From NCBI GenBank assembly GCA_030684935.1, contig JAUXXH010000023.1:62001-126000 (forward strand): 64,000 nucleotides of DNA, read 5' to 3'. Every line of letters begins with the position of its first letter. Position 1 is the first letter of the stretch. The stretch is from Pseudolabrys sp. GTDB lineage: Bacteria > Pseudomonadota > Alphaproteobacteria > Rhizobiales > Xanthobacteraceae. The notes under the pieces are model-generated. The model was not told the DNA's origin and made no database searches. It saw nothing but the letters and a program-made list of their open reading frames with translations. A program made the position numbers and the translations under genes. Positions 22,001 to 29,416 of this stretch are shown here, piece by piece.

Positions 22001-22063
22001 TCACTGCACGTGCCGCTCCAGGTCGACGCCCGGGCCGCCGACAACTGGGACGAGGCGCACTAA
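19010..22063 (+). CDS. polA: DNA polymerase I
   Basis: A 1017-residue protein with three parts: a 5'-3' exonuclease (about residues 27-300), a 3'-5' exonuclease region (about 400-600) and the polymerase (about 610-1017). Polymerase motifs are intact: ADYSQIELRLLS, RRRAKAINFGIIYG and QVHDELIFE. The proofreading site is unusual. The usual DTE reads KTE (in LAIKTETNTLDPL near residue 426), so the first metal-binding Asp is Lys, while the later Asp residues in VGHDIKRD and YAAEDADVTL remain. Residues 341-373 are the in-frame translation of a palindromic repeat (VMAGLDPAIHDD and so on) in the linker between the two exonuclease regions. The N-terminal 20 residues form an Ala/Lys-rich lead. Confidence 0.96.
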   Translation: MPASKAKAKTAVPAPAAANPSARPLKKGDHIFLVDGSGYIFRAYHALPPLTRKSDGLQVNAVLGFCNMLWKLLAEMPKDNKPTHLAVIFDKSEKTFRTDFYPQYKAHRPDLPEDLRPQFPLIRDAVRAFEIPCLEQAGFEADDLIATYARLACEAGATATIVSSDKDLMQLVNDCVTMYDTMKDKRIGPAEVMEKFGVGPDKVIEVQALIGDSSDNVPGVPGIGVKTAAQLITEYGDLETLLARASEIKQDKRRQTLIDNAEVARISKRLVTLDQNVPLEVAVDDLAVHEPDYKNLIAFLKAMEFSTITRRVAEKSGIDAGSVTADASLTSSSSSPAPSQTVMAGLDPAIHDDARQTPSGRMDPQVKPGGDTQSAGHEKSLTPISLAERRLAALRTTTLDTAKYKVIDTMPALQVVIARAYDTGVLAIKTETNTLDPLQAALCGLALAVAPNESAYLPLGHRDASDSEASGLFAAKLCQGQIAESDALAALKAVLENDGVIKVGHDIKRDTLVLARRGIRLGAIDDTMLMSYVLDAGKGPHDMDAVANRYLGRSPSRFHEVKNKDKAQFTPEATPIARTAGYAAEDADVTLRLWQAFKPRMAAEQVVSVYETLERPMPQTLGRMEERGISIDRTVLSRLSNEFGTTQVRLEKEISEIAGTEVNPGSPKQLGEILFGKMGLPGGTKTKTGQWSTGARELEELAEQGHALPRKILDWRQVSKLRSTYTEALPNYVNPDTGRVHTSYALAATSTGRLSSSEPNLQNIPIRTEEGRKIRRAFIAAPGNKLVSADYSQIELRLLSEVAEVPTLRQAFKDGVDIHAMTASEMFGVPVKDMPSEIRRRAKAINFGIIYGISAFGLANQLSIEREEAGAYIKKYFERFPGIRDYMDETREFCRTHGYVLTLFGRKCHYPDIKASNASIRAFNERAAINARLQGSAADIIRRAMIRIEPELAKDKLGAQMLLQVHDELIFEVPADEVARTIPLIKSVMESAPHPAVSLHVPLQVDARAADNWDEAH
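20032..20130. repeat. Palindromic repeat element inserted in frame in polA
   Basis: Inverted arms GTCATGGCCGGGCTTGACCC and its relative GGTCAAGCCCGGGGGTGAC bound a 99-base element of the GCCGGGCTTGTCCCGGC family. It encodes part of the linker of PolA (residues about 341-373) without breaking the frame. Confidence 0.75.
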
Positions 22064-22070
22064 GGGTGCT

Positions 22071-22203
22071 TGCCCCGGACGCGGTGCAGCGCACAGCGAA
22101 GCGGCGCGACGCACTGCAGATCCGGGGCCTTTCCAGACACGGAGGTCGTTACGGTCCCGGTTCAGCAGCGCATCACTGCGTGCTGCACTGCGCCCCGGGA
22201 CAG
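22071..22203. repeat. Repeat family with TGCCCCGGACGCGG ends, copy 1
   Basis: Starts 8 bases after the polA stop with TGCCCCGGACGCGGTGCAG and ends with GCGCCCCGGGACA. It shares the blocks GCAGATCCGGGGCCTTTCCAGA, CGGTCCCGG and CAGCRGCGCATCAC with the copy at 38680-38803. The ends form an inverted repeat, and internal arms can also pair. It separates polA from the convergent ridA gene. Confidence 0.75.
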
Positions 22204-22217
22204 GTCAACGGCCGCCG

Positions 22218-22718
22218 TTACCGCTTCTTCTTTTTCGGCTTCTTTTTCGGCTTCTTCTTCGACGCTTTCACAGGCGCCTTCGCTTTCGCCGCCGCCCGGC
22301 TCGCGGGTTTGGCCGGCAGCACGGCGATCGCCTCGATCTCGAACAGGCCGCCCGGGCGCGCCAGATCCGGCACGCCGATGGTGGTGCTGACCGGCGGCGC
22401 CTTGGCGTTCAAATAGAGGCCGCGGATTTCGCGATAGACCGCGATATTGTCCGCAATATCGACCAGGAAATTGTTGATCTTGACGACGTCGGCCCAGGTG
22501 GCGCCGACCGCCTCCAGCGCAAGCGTCAGGTTGTCGTGCGCCTGGATGCACTGGGCGCGGAAGTCCCCCGGCTCGCCGACAAATTTGTTGTCCATGTCGA
22601 CGCCGAGCTGGCCGGCCAGATAGATGGTGCGCACCGCACCGCTGGTCTCGACGACGTAGCTGTAGCCCGGCGGCGGGGCGATCGTCTTGGGATTGAGAAA
22701 GCGAAGGTGTCCGGCCAT
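22218..22718 (-). CDS. RidA family protein with a lysine-rich tail
   Basis: A 166-residue protein. Residues 1-130 are a RidA/YjgF/UK114 domain (TIYLAGQLGVD, TWADVVKINNFLVD, ARPGGLFEIEAIAV). The Arg before the FEIEAIA strand, needed for enamine/imine deamination in RidA, is present. The last 30 residues are very basic, ending in alternating Lys and Pro (KKKPKKKPKKKKR), which the family normally lacks. The ATG at 22718 has AAGGGGAA upstream. It is divergent from a FadR-type regulator, so it may belong to the catabolic locus to its right. Confidence 0.85.
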   Translation of the reverse strand: MAGHLRFLNPKTIAPPPGYSYVVETSGAVRTIYLAGQLGVDMDNKFVGEPGDFRAQCIQAHDNLTLALEAVGATWADVVKINNFLVDIADNIAVYREIRGLYLNAKAPPVSTTIGVPDLARPGGLFEIEAIAVLPAKPASRAAAKAKAPVKASKKKPKKKPKKKKR

Positions 22719-22849
22719 GATGTTCCCCTTGGCGACGTTTTGTTGTCGACGCAGCATTCCATATCGCGACGTATCGATGCAAATGTTCGCGCGTTGCCTG
22801 GCAGGGCGGCTTCCTGTCCATCCGCGCGCATTCATGCAATAAGCAACCG

Positions 22850-23551
22850 ATGACGACCGAGACCCCCTTCACGCCGGTACGCGCCCAGCGCCTGTCCGAG
22901 GAAATCATCCGCCAGATCGCGCGGCTGGTGGAGTCGGGCCAGCTTGCCATCGACGAGCGCTTCCCCAGCGAGCGCGTGCTCGAGCAGCAATGGAAGGTCA
23001 GCCGCCCGGTGCTGCGGGAAGCGTTCCGCGCGCTGGAGGTGCAGGGCCTGATCGAGAGCCGGCCGGGCGGCGGACGCTACCTGCGCTCATCCTGGATTCC
23101 GGACCCGGCGCAATTGCGCCGCAGCCGGCTGGTCGCCAACCGCGAAAACCTGCTGCAGATCTGGGATGCGCGCGAGAGCGTCGAGTCCAAGGCGGCCGAA
23201 CTGGCGGCGCTGCGCGCCACCCCTGACGAGATCGCCGCGCTGGAGAAGCCGCTGAAGCTGCTGGCCTCGCTGCCGCCTGCGGAAGCCAAACGGCTCGATC
23301 TCAATCGCGCGTTTCACCTGGTCATCGCCCAGGCGGCACGCAACCCGCTGATCCTGGAAATGATCAGCAGTCTGGTCGCCCGCACCAGCGAGATCGGCTT
23401 TCGCGAATTGCTGGATGTCGACGACTTCGCCAAGCTGCTCGGCATTCATCAGCCGATCTTCGACGCCATCGCCAACCGCGATCCGGCGGCAGCGCGCCTG
23501 GCCATGGTCAGGCATTTCGACGACCTGCGGAAAACCATCGGCGCCCTCTGA
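22850..23551 (+). CDS. GntR family transcriptional regulator, FadR subfamily
   Basis: A 233-residue regulator. The N-terminal winged helix-turn-helix (about residues 10-80) carries RFPSERVLEQQWKVSRPVLREAFRALEVQGLIE-type sequence, read here as RFPSERVLEQQWKVSR and PVLREAFRALEVQGLIE. The C-terminal FCD ligand-binding domain (about 95-225) follows, with His residues in the expected metal and ligand positions. It lies between ridA (divergent) and the Bug receptor with its two hydrolases, so it probably controls those genes in response to their substrate. An inverted repeat at 23648 is a candidate operator. Confidence 0.88.
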   Translation: MTTETPFTPVRAQRLSEEIIRQIARLVESGQLAIDERFPSERVLEQQWKVSRPVLREAFRALEVQGLIESRPGGGRYLRSSWIPDPAQLRRSRLVANRENLLQIWDARESVESKAAELAALRATPDEIAALEKPLKLLASLPPAEAKRLDLNRAFHLVIAQAARNPLILEMISSLVARTSEIGFRELLDVDDFAKLLGIHQPIFDAIANRDPAAARLAMVRHFDDLRKTIGAL

Positions 23552-23647
23552 GCCGACGCGGCACGGCAATCGCGCCGGAAAACGTTCCGTGCCGCCCGGC
23601 CGCACCGGCGAGGGATTGACGCCTCAGAGCCGGTTTGCTTAGGTCAA

Positions 23648-23664
23648 AATTGGGTAACCCAGTT
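23648..23664. promoter_or_regulatory. Candidate operator upstream of the Bug receptor gene
   Basis: A 17-bp inverted repeat, AATTGGGT-A-ACCCAGTT, with one mismatch. It is 143 bases before the receptor ATG and about 100 bases after the FadR-type regulator gene. FadR-type GntR proteins bind short palindromes of this form. Assignment to the neighbouring regulator is inference. Confidence 0.4.
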
Positions 23665-23806
23665 ATCTAAGGTCGCTACAAGGGAGGCATTGCTGCGCTT
23701 TTGGCTCCGGCCCGTGTCCGGCCAGAGCCCGCCGTCGACTGTCCGTGCACCACGCCGCCGCGAGCGAACAATCCAGAAAAACAACCGACATTGGAGGAAG
23801 GAAACG

Positions 23807-24778
23807 ATGAAGCATTCTTTGAAGATCGCAACGATGGCCGTGGCGCTGGCGACCGCGTCGCTGGTGTCAGTCCAGGCGCAGGATTTCGGCAACCGGCCGA
23901 TCCGCATGATCGTTGGCGTTGCCGCCGGCGGCGCCACCGACGTCACCGCGCGCATGATCGCGCAGAAAATGACCGAGAGCCTCGGCACCAACGTCATCGT
24001 CGAAAACAAGCCCGGCGCCTTTTTTGAGCCGGCCTACCGCGAAGTGACCACCGCGCCCCCGGACGGCCACACCATGTTCATGATCTCGGCCGCCACCGTG
24101 GTCACGCAGCCGGGCCGCAAGAACTTCCCTTATGACATCCGCAAGCTGGAAGCGATCTCGCTGGTGTCGGAAGGCCCCTTCATCCTCACCTCGCGCAACG
24201 CCCTCGGCTTCAAGAGCGTCCAGGATCTGGTCGACTACGCCAAGAAGAACCCCGGCAAGCTGTCGTTCGGTTCCGGCGGCGGCGCCGGCTCCTCGCTGTC
24301 GCTGTCGGCGGAGCTGCTGCGGCTGCGCACCGGCATCGAGATCATCAACGTCCCCTACAAGGGCGCGGCGCTGGCGCTGACCGATCTGCTCGGCGGCCAC
24401 ATCGATGCGATGTTCGATGCCTTGCCGGTCGAGGTGGAGCAGGTGAAGGCCGGGCGCGTGACCGGTCTGGCGGTGACCGGCGCCAAGCGGTCGCCGGCCT
24501 TGCCGGAGGTACCGACCATGACCGAAGCCGGCGTCAAGGACTTCGTCACCAACAACTACTTCGGCCTGTTGACCACGCCCGGCACGCCGCCGGCCATCGT
24601 CAAGAAACTGAGCGACGCCGTGGCCAAGGCGGTCAAGGCGCCCGACATCATCGCCCAGTTCGACAAGCAGGGCATGAGCCCGGTCGGCAACACGCCCGCG
24701 GAGTTCAGCAAGATGCTGGCCGAGGACCTGGCGCGCTGGACCCAGGTCATCAAGGAAGCGGGTATCGCTCCGCAATAA
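23807..24778 (+). CDS. Bug-type tripartite tricarboxylate transporter substrate-binding protein
   Basis: A 323-residue periplasmic binding protein with a Sec signal peptide (cleavage after VQAQ, near residue 24). The family pattern follows: RPIRMIVGVAAGGATDVTAR, then NVIVENKPGA, and later PALPEVPTMTEAG. Bug receptors bind carboxylates or aromatic acids. Many, as here, are not next to membrane TctA/TctB genes, so this could be an orphan receptor that uses a distant permease or acts as a sensor. The ATG at 23807 has GGAGGAAGG just upstream. Two hydrolases follow in the same direction. Confidence 0.9.
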   Translation: MKHSLKIATMAVALATASLVSVQAQDFGNRPIRMIVGVAAGGATDVTARMIAQKMTESLGTNVIVENKPGAFFEPAYREVTTAPPDGHTMFMISAATVVTQPGRKNFPYDIRKLEAISLVSEGPFILTSRNALGFKSVQDLVDYAKKNPGKLSFGSGGGAGSSLSLSAELLRLRTGIEIINVPYKGAALALTDLLGGHIDAMFDALPVEVEQVKAGRVTGLAVTGAKRSPALPEVPTMTEAGVKDFVTNNYFGLLTTPGTPPAIVKKLSDAVAKAVKAPDIIAQFDKQGMSPVGNTPAEFSKMLAEDLARWTQVIKEAGIAPQ

Positions 24779-24800
24779 GCCGCGCACGGCGCCATTGCAC

Positions 24801-24830
24801 AGGGCCGGCCGCCTCTGGCCGGCCCTGTTT
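24801..24830 (+). terminator. Hairpin between the Bug receptor and the hydrolase genes
   Basis: A perfect 10-bp stem, AGGGCCGGCC and GGCCGGCCCT, with a 6-base loop and then GTTTC. The T tract is short. It may lower, rather than end, transcription into the hydrolases, which would give more receptor than enzyme. Confidence 0.45.
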
Positions 24831-24861
24831 CACGATTGGATGCATCGAGAGGACAAGCGAG

Positions 24862-26043
24862 ATGGCTAATCACTGGACCGATCAATTCGGCAGCAACTTC
24901 TCCTGGTCAAACGCGACCATGGTCACCAAGGGAATGGCACCTTACGGCGTCGTCGCCATGGGTGAGATCGAGCGCATCGGCGAGAAGCTGATCGCGCGCG
25001 GCAACGATCCGACCGACAAGGAAGCCTGGTACCAGGAATGGTGCGCGATGGGCGACCATGTCGCCAGGCTCGGCGAAGAGGCGGAGGCCAAGGGCCGCAC
25101 GCTGTCGGCCGGCGATTACTACATGCGGGCCGGCTACTATTACTACACCGGCGAGCGGATGGTGCCGCCCGGCGACCTGAAGACCGCGATTTACGACAAG
25201 GCGCTCAAGAATTTCAAACGAGGCTTCAGGATCCGCTACCCGAAATTCGAGCGGGTCGATGTGCCATACGAAAACACCACGCTGCCGGCCTACTTCGTCA
25301 AGGCCGAGGGCGTCAGCGGCCCGGCGCCGACCGTGGTCGTGTTCGACGGCCTCGATAACTGCAAGGAGATGAGCTCGCTGTTCTGCGGCCTCGAATTCTC
25401 GCGCCGCGGCTTCAACACACTGGCGATCGACGGCCCGGGCCAGGGCGAGGCGCTGCGCATCCAGAAGCTTCCCAGCCGCTGGGACTACGAGGTGCCCGGC
25501 ATCGCCGCCTATAACTATGTCGCCGGGCGCAAGGACGTGGACGCCAGGCAGGTCGCCATCATGGGCTACAGCTTCGGTGGCTATTGCGCGCCGCGCATCG
25601 CCGCGCTGGAGCCGCGCTACGCCGGCGGCGTCGCTTTCGGCGCGATGTGGTGGGACATGCATGCCTGGCTGGTGCGCTCGCAGGAGCTGATGAAGAAAGG
25701 CGCGCTCGCTACATCACACTTCCAGGTGCCATGGGTGTTCGGCGTGCCCGATCTCGACTTCAACAAGGCAGTCGACCTGATGAAGAAGTTCACGCTGGAA
25801 GGCGTGGCCCAGCAGGTGAAGACCCCGTTTCTGGTGCTGCACGGCACCAATGACCGCATCATCCCGCCGGAAGAAGCCGAAATTCTTCACGGCAAGCTCG
25901 GCTCCAAGGTAAAGACTCTGAAGATATTCGACGAAGTCGAGGGCGGCGCCGAGCATTGCCAGGTCGACGATCGTCAGGCCGGCGTCAACTGGATCGCCGA
26001 CTGGCTGAGCGAAAACGTGTTTACCGGAAAGGCCAAGACCTGA
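24862..26043 (+). CDS. Alpha/beta hydrolase, DUF1100/DHPON-hydrolase-like (copy 1)
   Basis: A 393-residue hydrolase with a helical N-terminal part (about 1-130) and an alpha/beta domain. The nucleophile Ser is in MGYSFGGY (near residue 237), the acid in HGTNDRIIP (near 330) and the His in GGAEHCQVD (near 370). The family includes 2,6-dihydroxypseudooxynicotine hydrolase, which cleaves a C-C bond, and FrsA-like proteins. The helical cap is typical of this family. It follows the Bug receptor and is coupled to copy 2 by a 1-base stop/start overlap (TGATG). The substrate is unknown. Confidence 0.85.
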   Translation: MANHWTDQFGSNFSWSNATMVTKGMAPYGVVAMGEIERIGEKLIARGNDPTDKEAWYQEWCAMGDHVARLGEEAEAKGRTLSAGDYYMRAGYYYYTGERMVPPGDLKTAIYDKALKNFKRGFRIRYPKFERVDVPYENTTLPAYFVKAEGVSGPAPTVVVFDGLDNCKEMSSLFCGLEFSRRGFNTLAIDGPGQGEALRIQKLPSRWDYEVPGIAAYNYVAGRKDVDARQVAIMGYSFGGYCAPRIAALEPRYAGGVAFGAMWWDMHAWLVRSQELMKKGALATSHFQVPWVFGVPDLDFNKAVDLMKKFTLEGVAQQVKTPFLVLHGTNDRIIPPEEAEILHGKLGSKVKTLKIFDEVEGGAEHCQVDDRQAGVNWIADWLSENVFTGKAKT

Positions 26044-27224
26044 TGAGCAACGAGAGCACCAAGTGCGGCAACTGGGTTGAGCATTTTCCCGGCAACGCGA
26101 AATGGAGCAATGCGATCCAGATCGTCAAGGGCATGGCGCCCTGGGGCGCGGTGTCGCTTGAGGAAATTGACCGCGTCGCCGCCCGGCTGAATGCCCGCGT
26201 CGGCGAAGGCGACAACGACACGGCGTGGAAGCAGGAATGGGCGGCCATGGCCGACACCATCGCCGCCACCGCCGACAAGGCCGACGCGGAAGGCCACCGC
26301 ATCACCGCCGGCGATCACTACATGCGCGCCGGCAACTACTATTACAGCGCCGAACGTATGATCCCGCCGGGCGACGAACGGCTCGGCTACTACAAGAAGG
26401 CGATCCGCTGCTACCACGCCGCGATCGAACGGCTCTATCCGAACATCGAGCATGTCGCCGTGCCCTATCAGGGCCAGGCGATGGATGCCTTCTTCATGAA
26501 AGCGCCCGGCGTCGGCGGCCGCGCGCCGACCGTCGTCATCTTCAACGGCATGGATAACTGCAAGGAAATGAGCGTGATCTTTGCCGGGCTGGAATTCGCC
26601 AAGCGCGGCTTTCACACCCTTGCCGTCGACGGCCCCGGCCAGGGCGCCACGCTGCGGCTGCGCGGCATCCCCGGCCGCTTCGACTACGAACACGCCGGCA
26701 CCGCGGCGTTCGACTATCTCGCCGGCCGCGCCGACGTCGATGCCAAGAAGATCGCCATCATGGGCTACAGCTTCGGCGGCTATTACGCGGCGCGCATTGC
26801 TTCGTTCGAGAAGCGCTACGCCGCCGGCATCTCGTTGTCCGCCGCCAACTGGGACATGTACACGTGGCAGCTCAACGCGCAGAAAAACCGCGCCGCCGGC
26901 AAGCCGGGCCATGCCAACCCGTTCCAGTGGCGCTGGGTGATGGGCGCCAAGGACGAAGCCGACGAACTCGCCATTGCCAAGAGCTTCAGCCTTGAGGGAG
27001 TCGCCGGCAATATCACCTTCCCCTACCTCGTCACCCACGGGCAGAACGACAAGGTGATCAAGGTCGAGGAAGCGCCGAAGCTGTTCGACGCCATCGGTTC
27101 GAAGAACAAGCAGTTCAAGATATTCACCGCCGACGAAGGCGGCGCCGAACACGCCCATGTCGATCACCGGCAGCTCGGCGTCGGCTACGCCGCCGACTGG
27201 CTGGCGGCGACCTTGGCGCGTTAA
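26043..27224 (+). CDS. Alpha/beta hydrolase, DUF1100/DHPON-hydrolase-like (copy 2)
   Basis: A 393-residue paralogue of the gene before it, with exactly the same length. It has a helical N-terminal region with GDHYMRAGNYYYSAERMIPPG-like sequence (the part GDHYMRAGNYYYSAERM is near residue 95), then MGYSFGGYYAA with the nucleophile, HGQNDKVI with the acid and GGAEHAHVDHR with the His. The catalytic residues are conserved between the copies, while cap and surface residues differ, so the pair may act on related substrates or form a hetero-oligomer. The start ATG at 26043 shares a base with the previous TGA. Confidence 0.85.
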   Translation: MSNESTKCGNWVEHFPGNAKWSNAIQIVKGMAPWGAVSLEEIDRVAARLNARVGEGDNDTAWKQEWAAMADTIAATADKADAEGHRITAGDHYMRAGNYYYSAERMIPPGDERLGYYKKAIRCYHAAIERLYPNIEHVAVPYQGQAMDAFFMKAPGVGGRAPTVVIFNGMDNCKEMSVIFAGLEFAKRGFHTLAVDGPGQGATLRLRGIPGRFDYEHAGTAAFDYLAGRADVDAKKIAIMGYSFGGYYAARIASFEKRYAAGISLSAANWDMYTWQLNAQKNRAAGKPGHANPFQWRWVMGAKDEADELAIAKSFSLEGVAGNITFPYLVTHGQNDKVIKVEEAPKLFDAIGSKNKQFKIFTADEGGAEHAHVDHRQLGVGYAADWLAATLAR

Positions 27225-27392
27225 CACCTGCGGCGCCGCTCATCCCGACCGTCGCGGTGCGCGGCCCGCTAACCTTTGATTGACCCTGCCTGTCGCCGGC
27301 AGGGACCGCCTCCTGCAACCTTCCCCGGGTTCCGCGCGTTGGGTTGGATAGCGTGGCGCAAAGTGTCGCGCCGGGCGCCAAGCGGGGTTGCG

Positions 27393-28169
27393 ATGCGATT
27401 TCAGGGCAAAATCACGATGGTCCGCCTGGCCGCCGCCGGTATGGCGGTGGGCCTGCTCGTCGTCGCCATGCCGCCGCCCGCCTCGGCGAATTTCTTCGAA
27501 CGCCTGTTCGGCGGGGCGCGCCGCGCCATTGAAGTTCCGGCCGAGCAACTACGTACCTTGGTCGATCCGGGTATCCGCCCGCGCAATATCGAAGGCCCGA
27601 CCCAGATTCCCGCCGAGACCGGCCCGGCGCGCGCCTTCTGCGTGCGGACCTGCGACGGCTTTTACTTCCCGGTGAACGCCAACAGTGGCGTGAGCACCGC
27701 GGAAAGCTGCCGCTCGCTGTGCCCGGCGGCTGAAACGAAATTGTTCTCCGGTGGCAACATCGATACCGCGTCGGCCAACGACGGCAGCCGTTACAGCGCG
27801 ATGCCGACCGCCTTTGCCTATCGCAAGCAGGTCGTGTCCGGCGCCTGCAGTTGCAATGGCCGCAGCGCGTACGGTCTGACGCAGCTCGACGTCTACACCG
27901 ACAAGACGCTTCGCCCGGGCGACATCGTGGCGACGCCGGACGGCCTGGCGGCCTTCACCGGCACGCGCAACAATCTCGCAGCCTTCACGCCGGTCAGTTC
28001 CTACCGCGGCCTGTCGGCAGAAGCGCGCGAGAAGCTGTCGGACGTGAAGATCCTGCAGACCCCGTCGAGCGGCATCGACGAGTCGGAAGCGAGCGAGCCT
28101 CCGGCCGGGGTCGCGCCGCGGACCGATAACACCGGCGACACACAGCGTAACGTTCAGCTGCGCAGATAG
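27393..28169 (+). CDS. DUF2865 domain-containing exported protein
   Basis: A 258-residue protein with a signal peptide or signal anchor (about residues 10-36, ending SANFF). The DUF2865 domain carries FCVRTCDGFYFPVN near residue 88 and AESCRSLCPA near 107. The two Cys pairs plus the CSCNG segment near 155 could form disulfides in the periplasm. DUF2865 proteins are alphaproteobacterial and have no known function. The ATG at 27393 is chosen because it starts a normal signal sequence; upstream codons in frame do not look like protein. It overlaps the facing oxidase gene by 16 bases at its 3' end. Confidence 0.8.
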   Translation: MRFQGKITMVRLAAAGMAVGLLVVAMPPPASANFFERLFGGARRAIEVPAEQLRTLVDPGIRPRNIEGPTQIPAETGPARAFCVRTCDGFYFPVNANSGVSTAESCRSLCPAAETKLFSGGNIDTASANDGSRYSAMPTAFAYRKQVVSGACSCNGRSAYGLTQLDVYTDKTLRPGDIVATPDGLAAFTGTRNNLAAFTPVSSYRGLSAEAREKLSDVKILQTPSSGIDESEASEPPAGVAPRTDNTGDTQRNVQLRR

Positions 28170-29248
28170 CCGGCGACCGCGTCGGCCAGCGACAGCGACG
28201 ACGTCAGACCCGGCGACTCGATCCCGAACATCATCACCAGTCCCGGCACGCCGTGCTGCGCCGGGCCGTCGATCAGAAAATCCGCCACCGGCTCGCCCGG
28301 TCCGGTCAGTTTCGGCCTGATGCCGGAATAGTCCGCCGCCAGCGCGCCATCCGGCAGGCCCGGCCAGTAGCTGCGGATGCGCGCGTAAAAAGACTCCGAC
28401 CGCGATCCATCGACTTCATAATGTTCATTCTCGATCCACTCGACGTCGGGCCCGAAACGCATGCGGCCGGCCAGATCGAGCGTGACGTGGACGCCCAGCC
28501 CGCCATCGACCGGCGTCGGATAGATCAGCCGCGAGAAGGCCGGCTTGCCGGCGCAGGAAAAATAGTTGCCCTTGGCCAGCACCAGCCGCGGCACGCGCGT
28601 CGCCGGATAGTCCTCGATGGCGCGCGCCACGCGCTGCGCGCCGAGGCCGCCGCAATTGACGACGGCGTCGAACGTGAAGGCGCCGCCGTCGCGGCCGCCG
28701 AACGTGACCTCCCACTGCCCGGCGCTGCGACGCGCCCGCTCGACCGGCGTGTTGAAGGCAATGGCGCCACCCGCGTCCTCAAGGTCGCCGCGCAGCGCCA
28801 GCATGTAGGCATGACTGTCGATGATGCCGGTCTCCGGCGACAGCAGCGCGCCGACGCAATTAAGCTCAGGCTCGAGCGCGCGGGCGGCATTGCCGCCGAG
28901 CATTTCCAGGCCTTCGACGTCGTTAACGTCGCCCTGCGCCGCGATCGCCTCGATCTTGCCGAGTTCCAGATCGTTGGTGGCGACGATCAGCTTGCCGCAT
29001 TTGCGGTGCGGCACGCCATGCGACGCGCAGAAATCGTACAGCAACCGCCGGCCGGCGACGCAGTGGCGGGCCCGCAGCGAGCCGCCCGGGTAATACATGC
29101 CGGCATGGATGACCTCGCTGTTGCGCGAGGAAATGCCGGTGCCGATCGCGGGCGCGGCCTCCGCCACGACGACATCATGGCCGGCTCGCGCCGCGGCGCG
29201 GGCCACCGCCAAGCCTATCACGCCGGCGCCGATCACAAGGACTTGCAT
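28154..29248 (-). CDS. FAD-dependent oxidoreductase, L-2-hydroxyglutarate dehydrogenase-like
   Basis: A 364-residue DAO-type flavoprotein. The FAD motif VIGAGVIGLAVARAAA is at residues 5-20, and ISSRNSEVIHAGMYYPGGSL near residue 40 is a block typical of the LhgO/YgaF group. Members oxidise L-2-hydroxyglutarate or related 2-hydroxyacids. The C-terminal part has GIRPKLTGPG and FGIESPGLTSSL. The enzyme probably feeds electrons to the respiratory chain. The exact substrate is inferred from family only. Confidence 0.85.
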   Translation of the reverse strand: MQVLVIGAGVIGLAVARAAARAGHDVVVAEAAPAIGTGISSRNSEVIHAGMYYPGGSLRARHCVAGRRLLYDFCASHGVPHRKCGKLIVATNDLELGKIEAIAAQGDVNDVEGLEMLGGNAARALEPELNCVGALLSPETGIIDSHAYMLALRGDLEDAGGAIAFNTPVERARRSAGQWEVTFGGRDGGAFTFDAVVNCGGLGAQRVARAIEDYPATRVPRLVLAKGNYFSCAGKPAFSRLIYPTPVDGGLGVHVTLDLAGRMRFGPDVEWIENEHYEVDGSRSESFYARIRSYWPGLPDGALAADYSGIRPKLTGPGEPVADFLIDGPAQHGVPGLVMMFGIESPGLTSSLSLADAVAGYLRS

Positions 29249-29416
29249 GGGGCTTTTTGTCTCAATGAAAGCCGCGGCACTAAAGCAGCGATTGTGATGC
29301 GATTAAACCGTCTATTGCGCCAGACGCGGTCTTAACGCTTATCCGCGATCGGCCTTGACCGCGACCCGCCATTGGGCAGATTTGCCCTCCAATCTCCGGC
29401 AATCAGGTGACCGATC

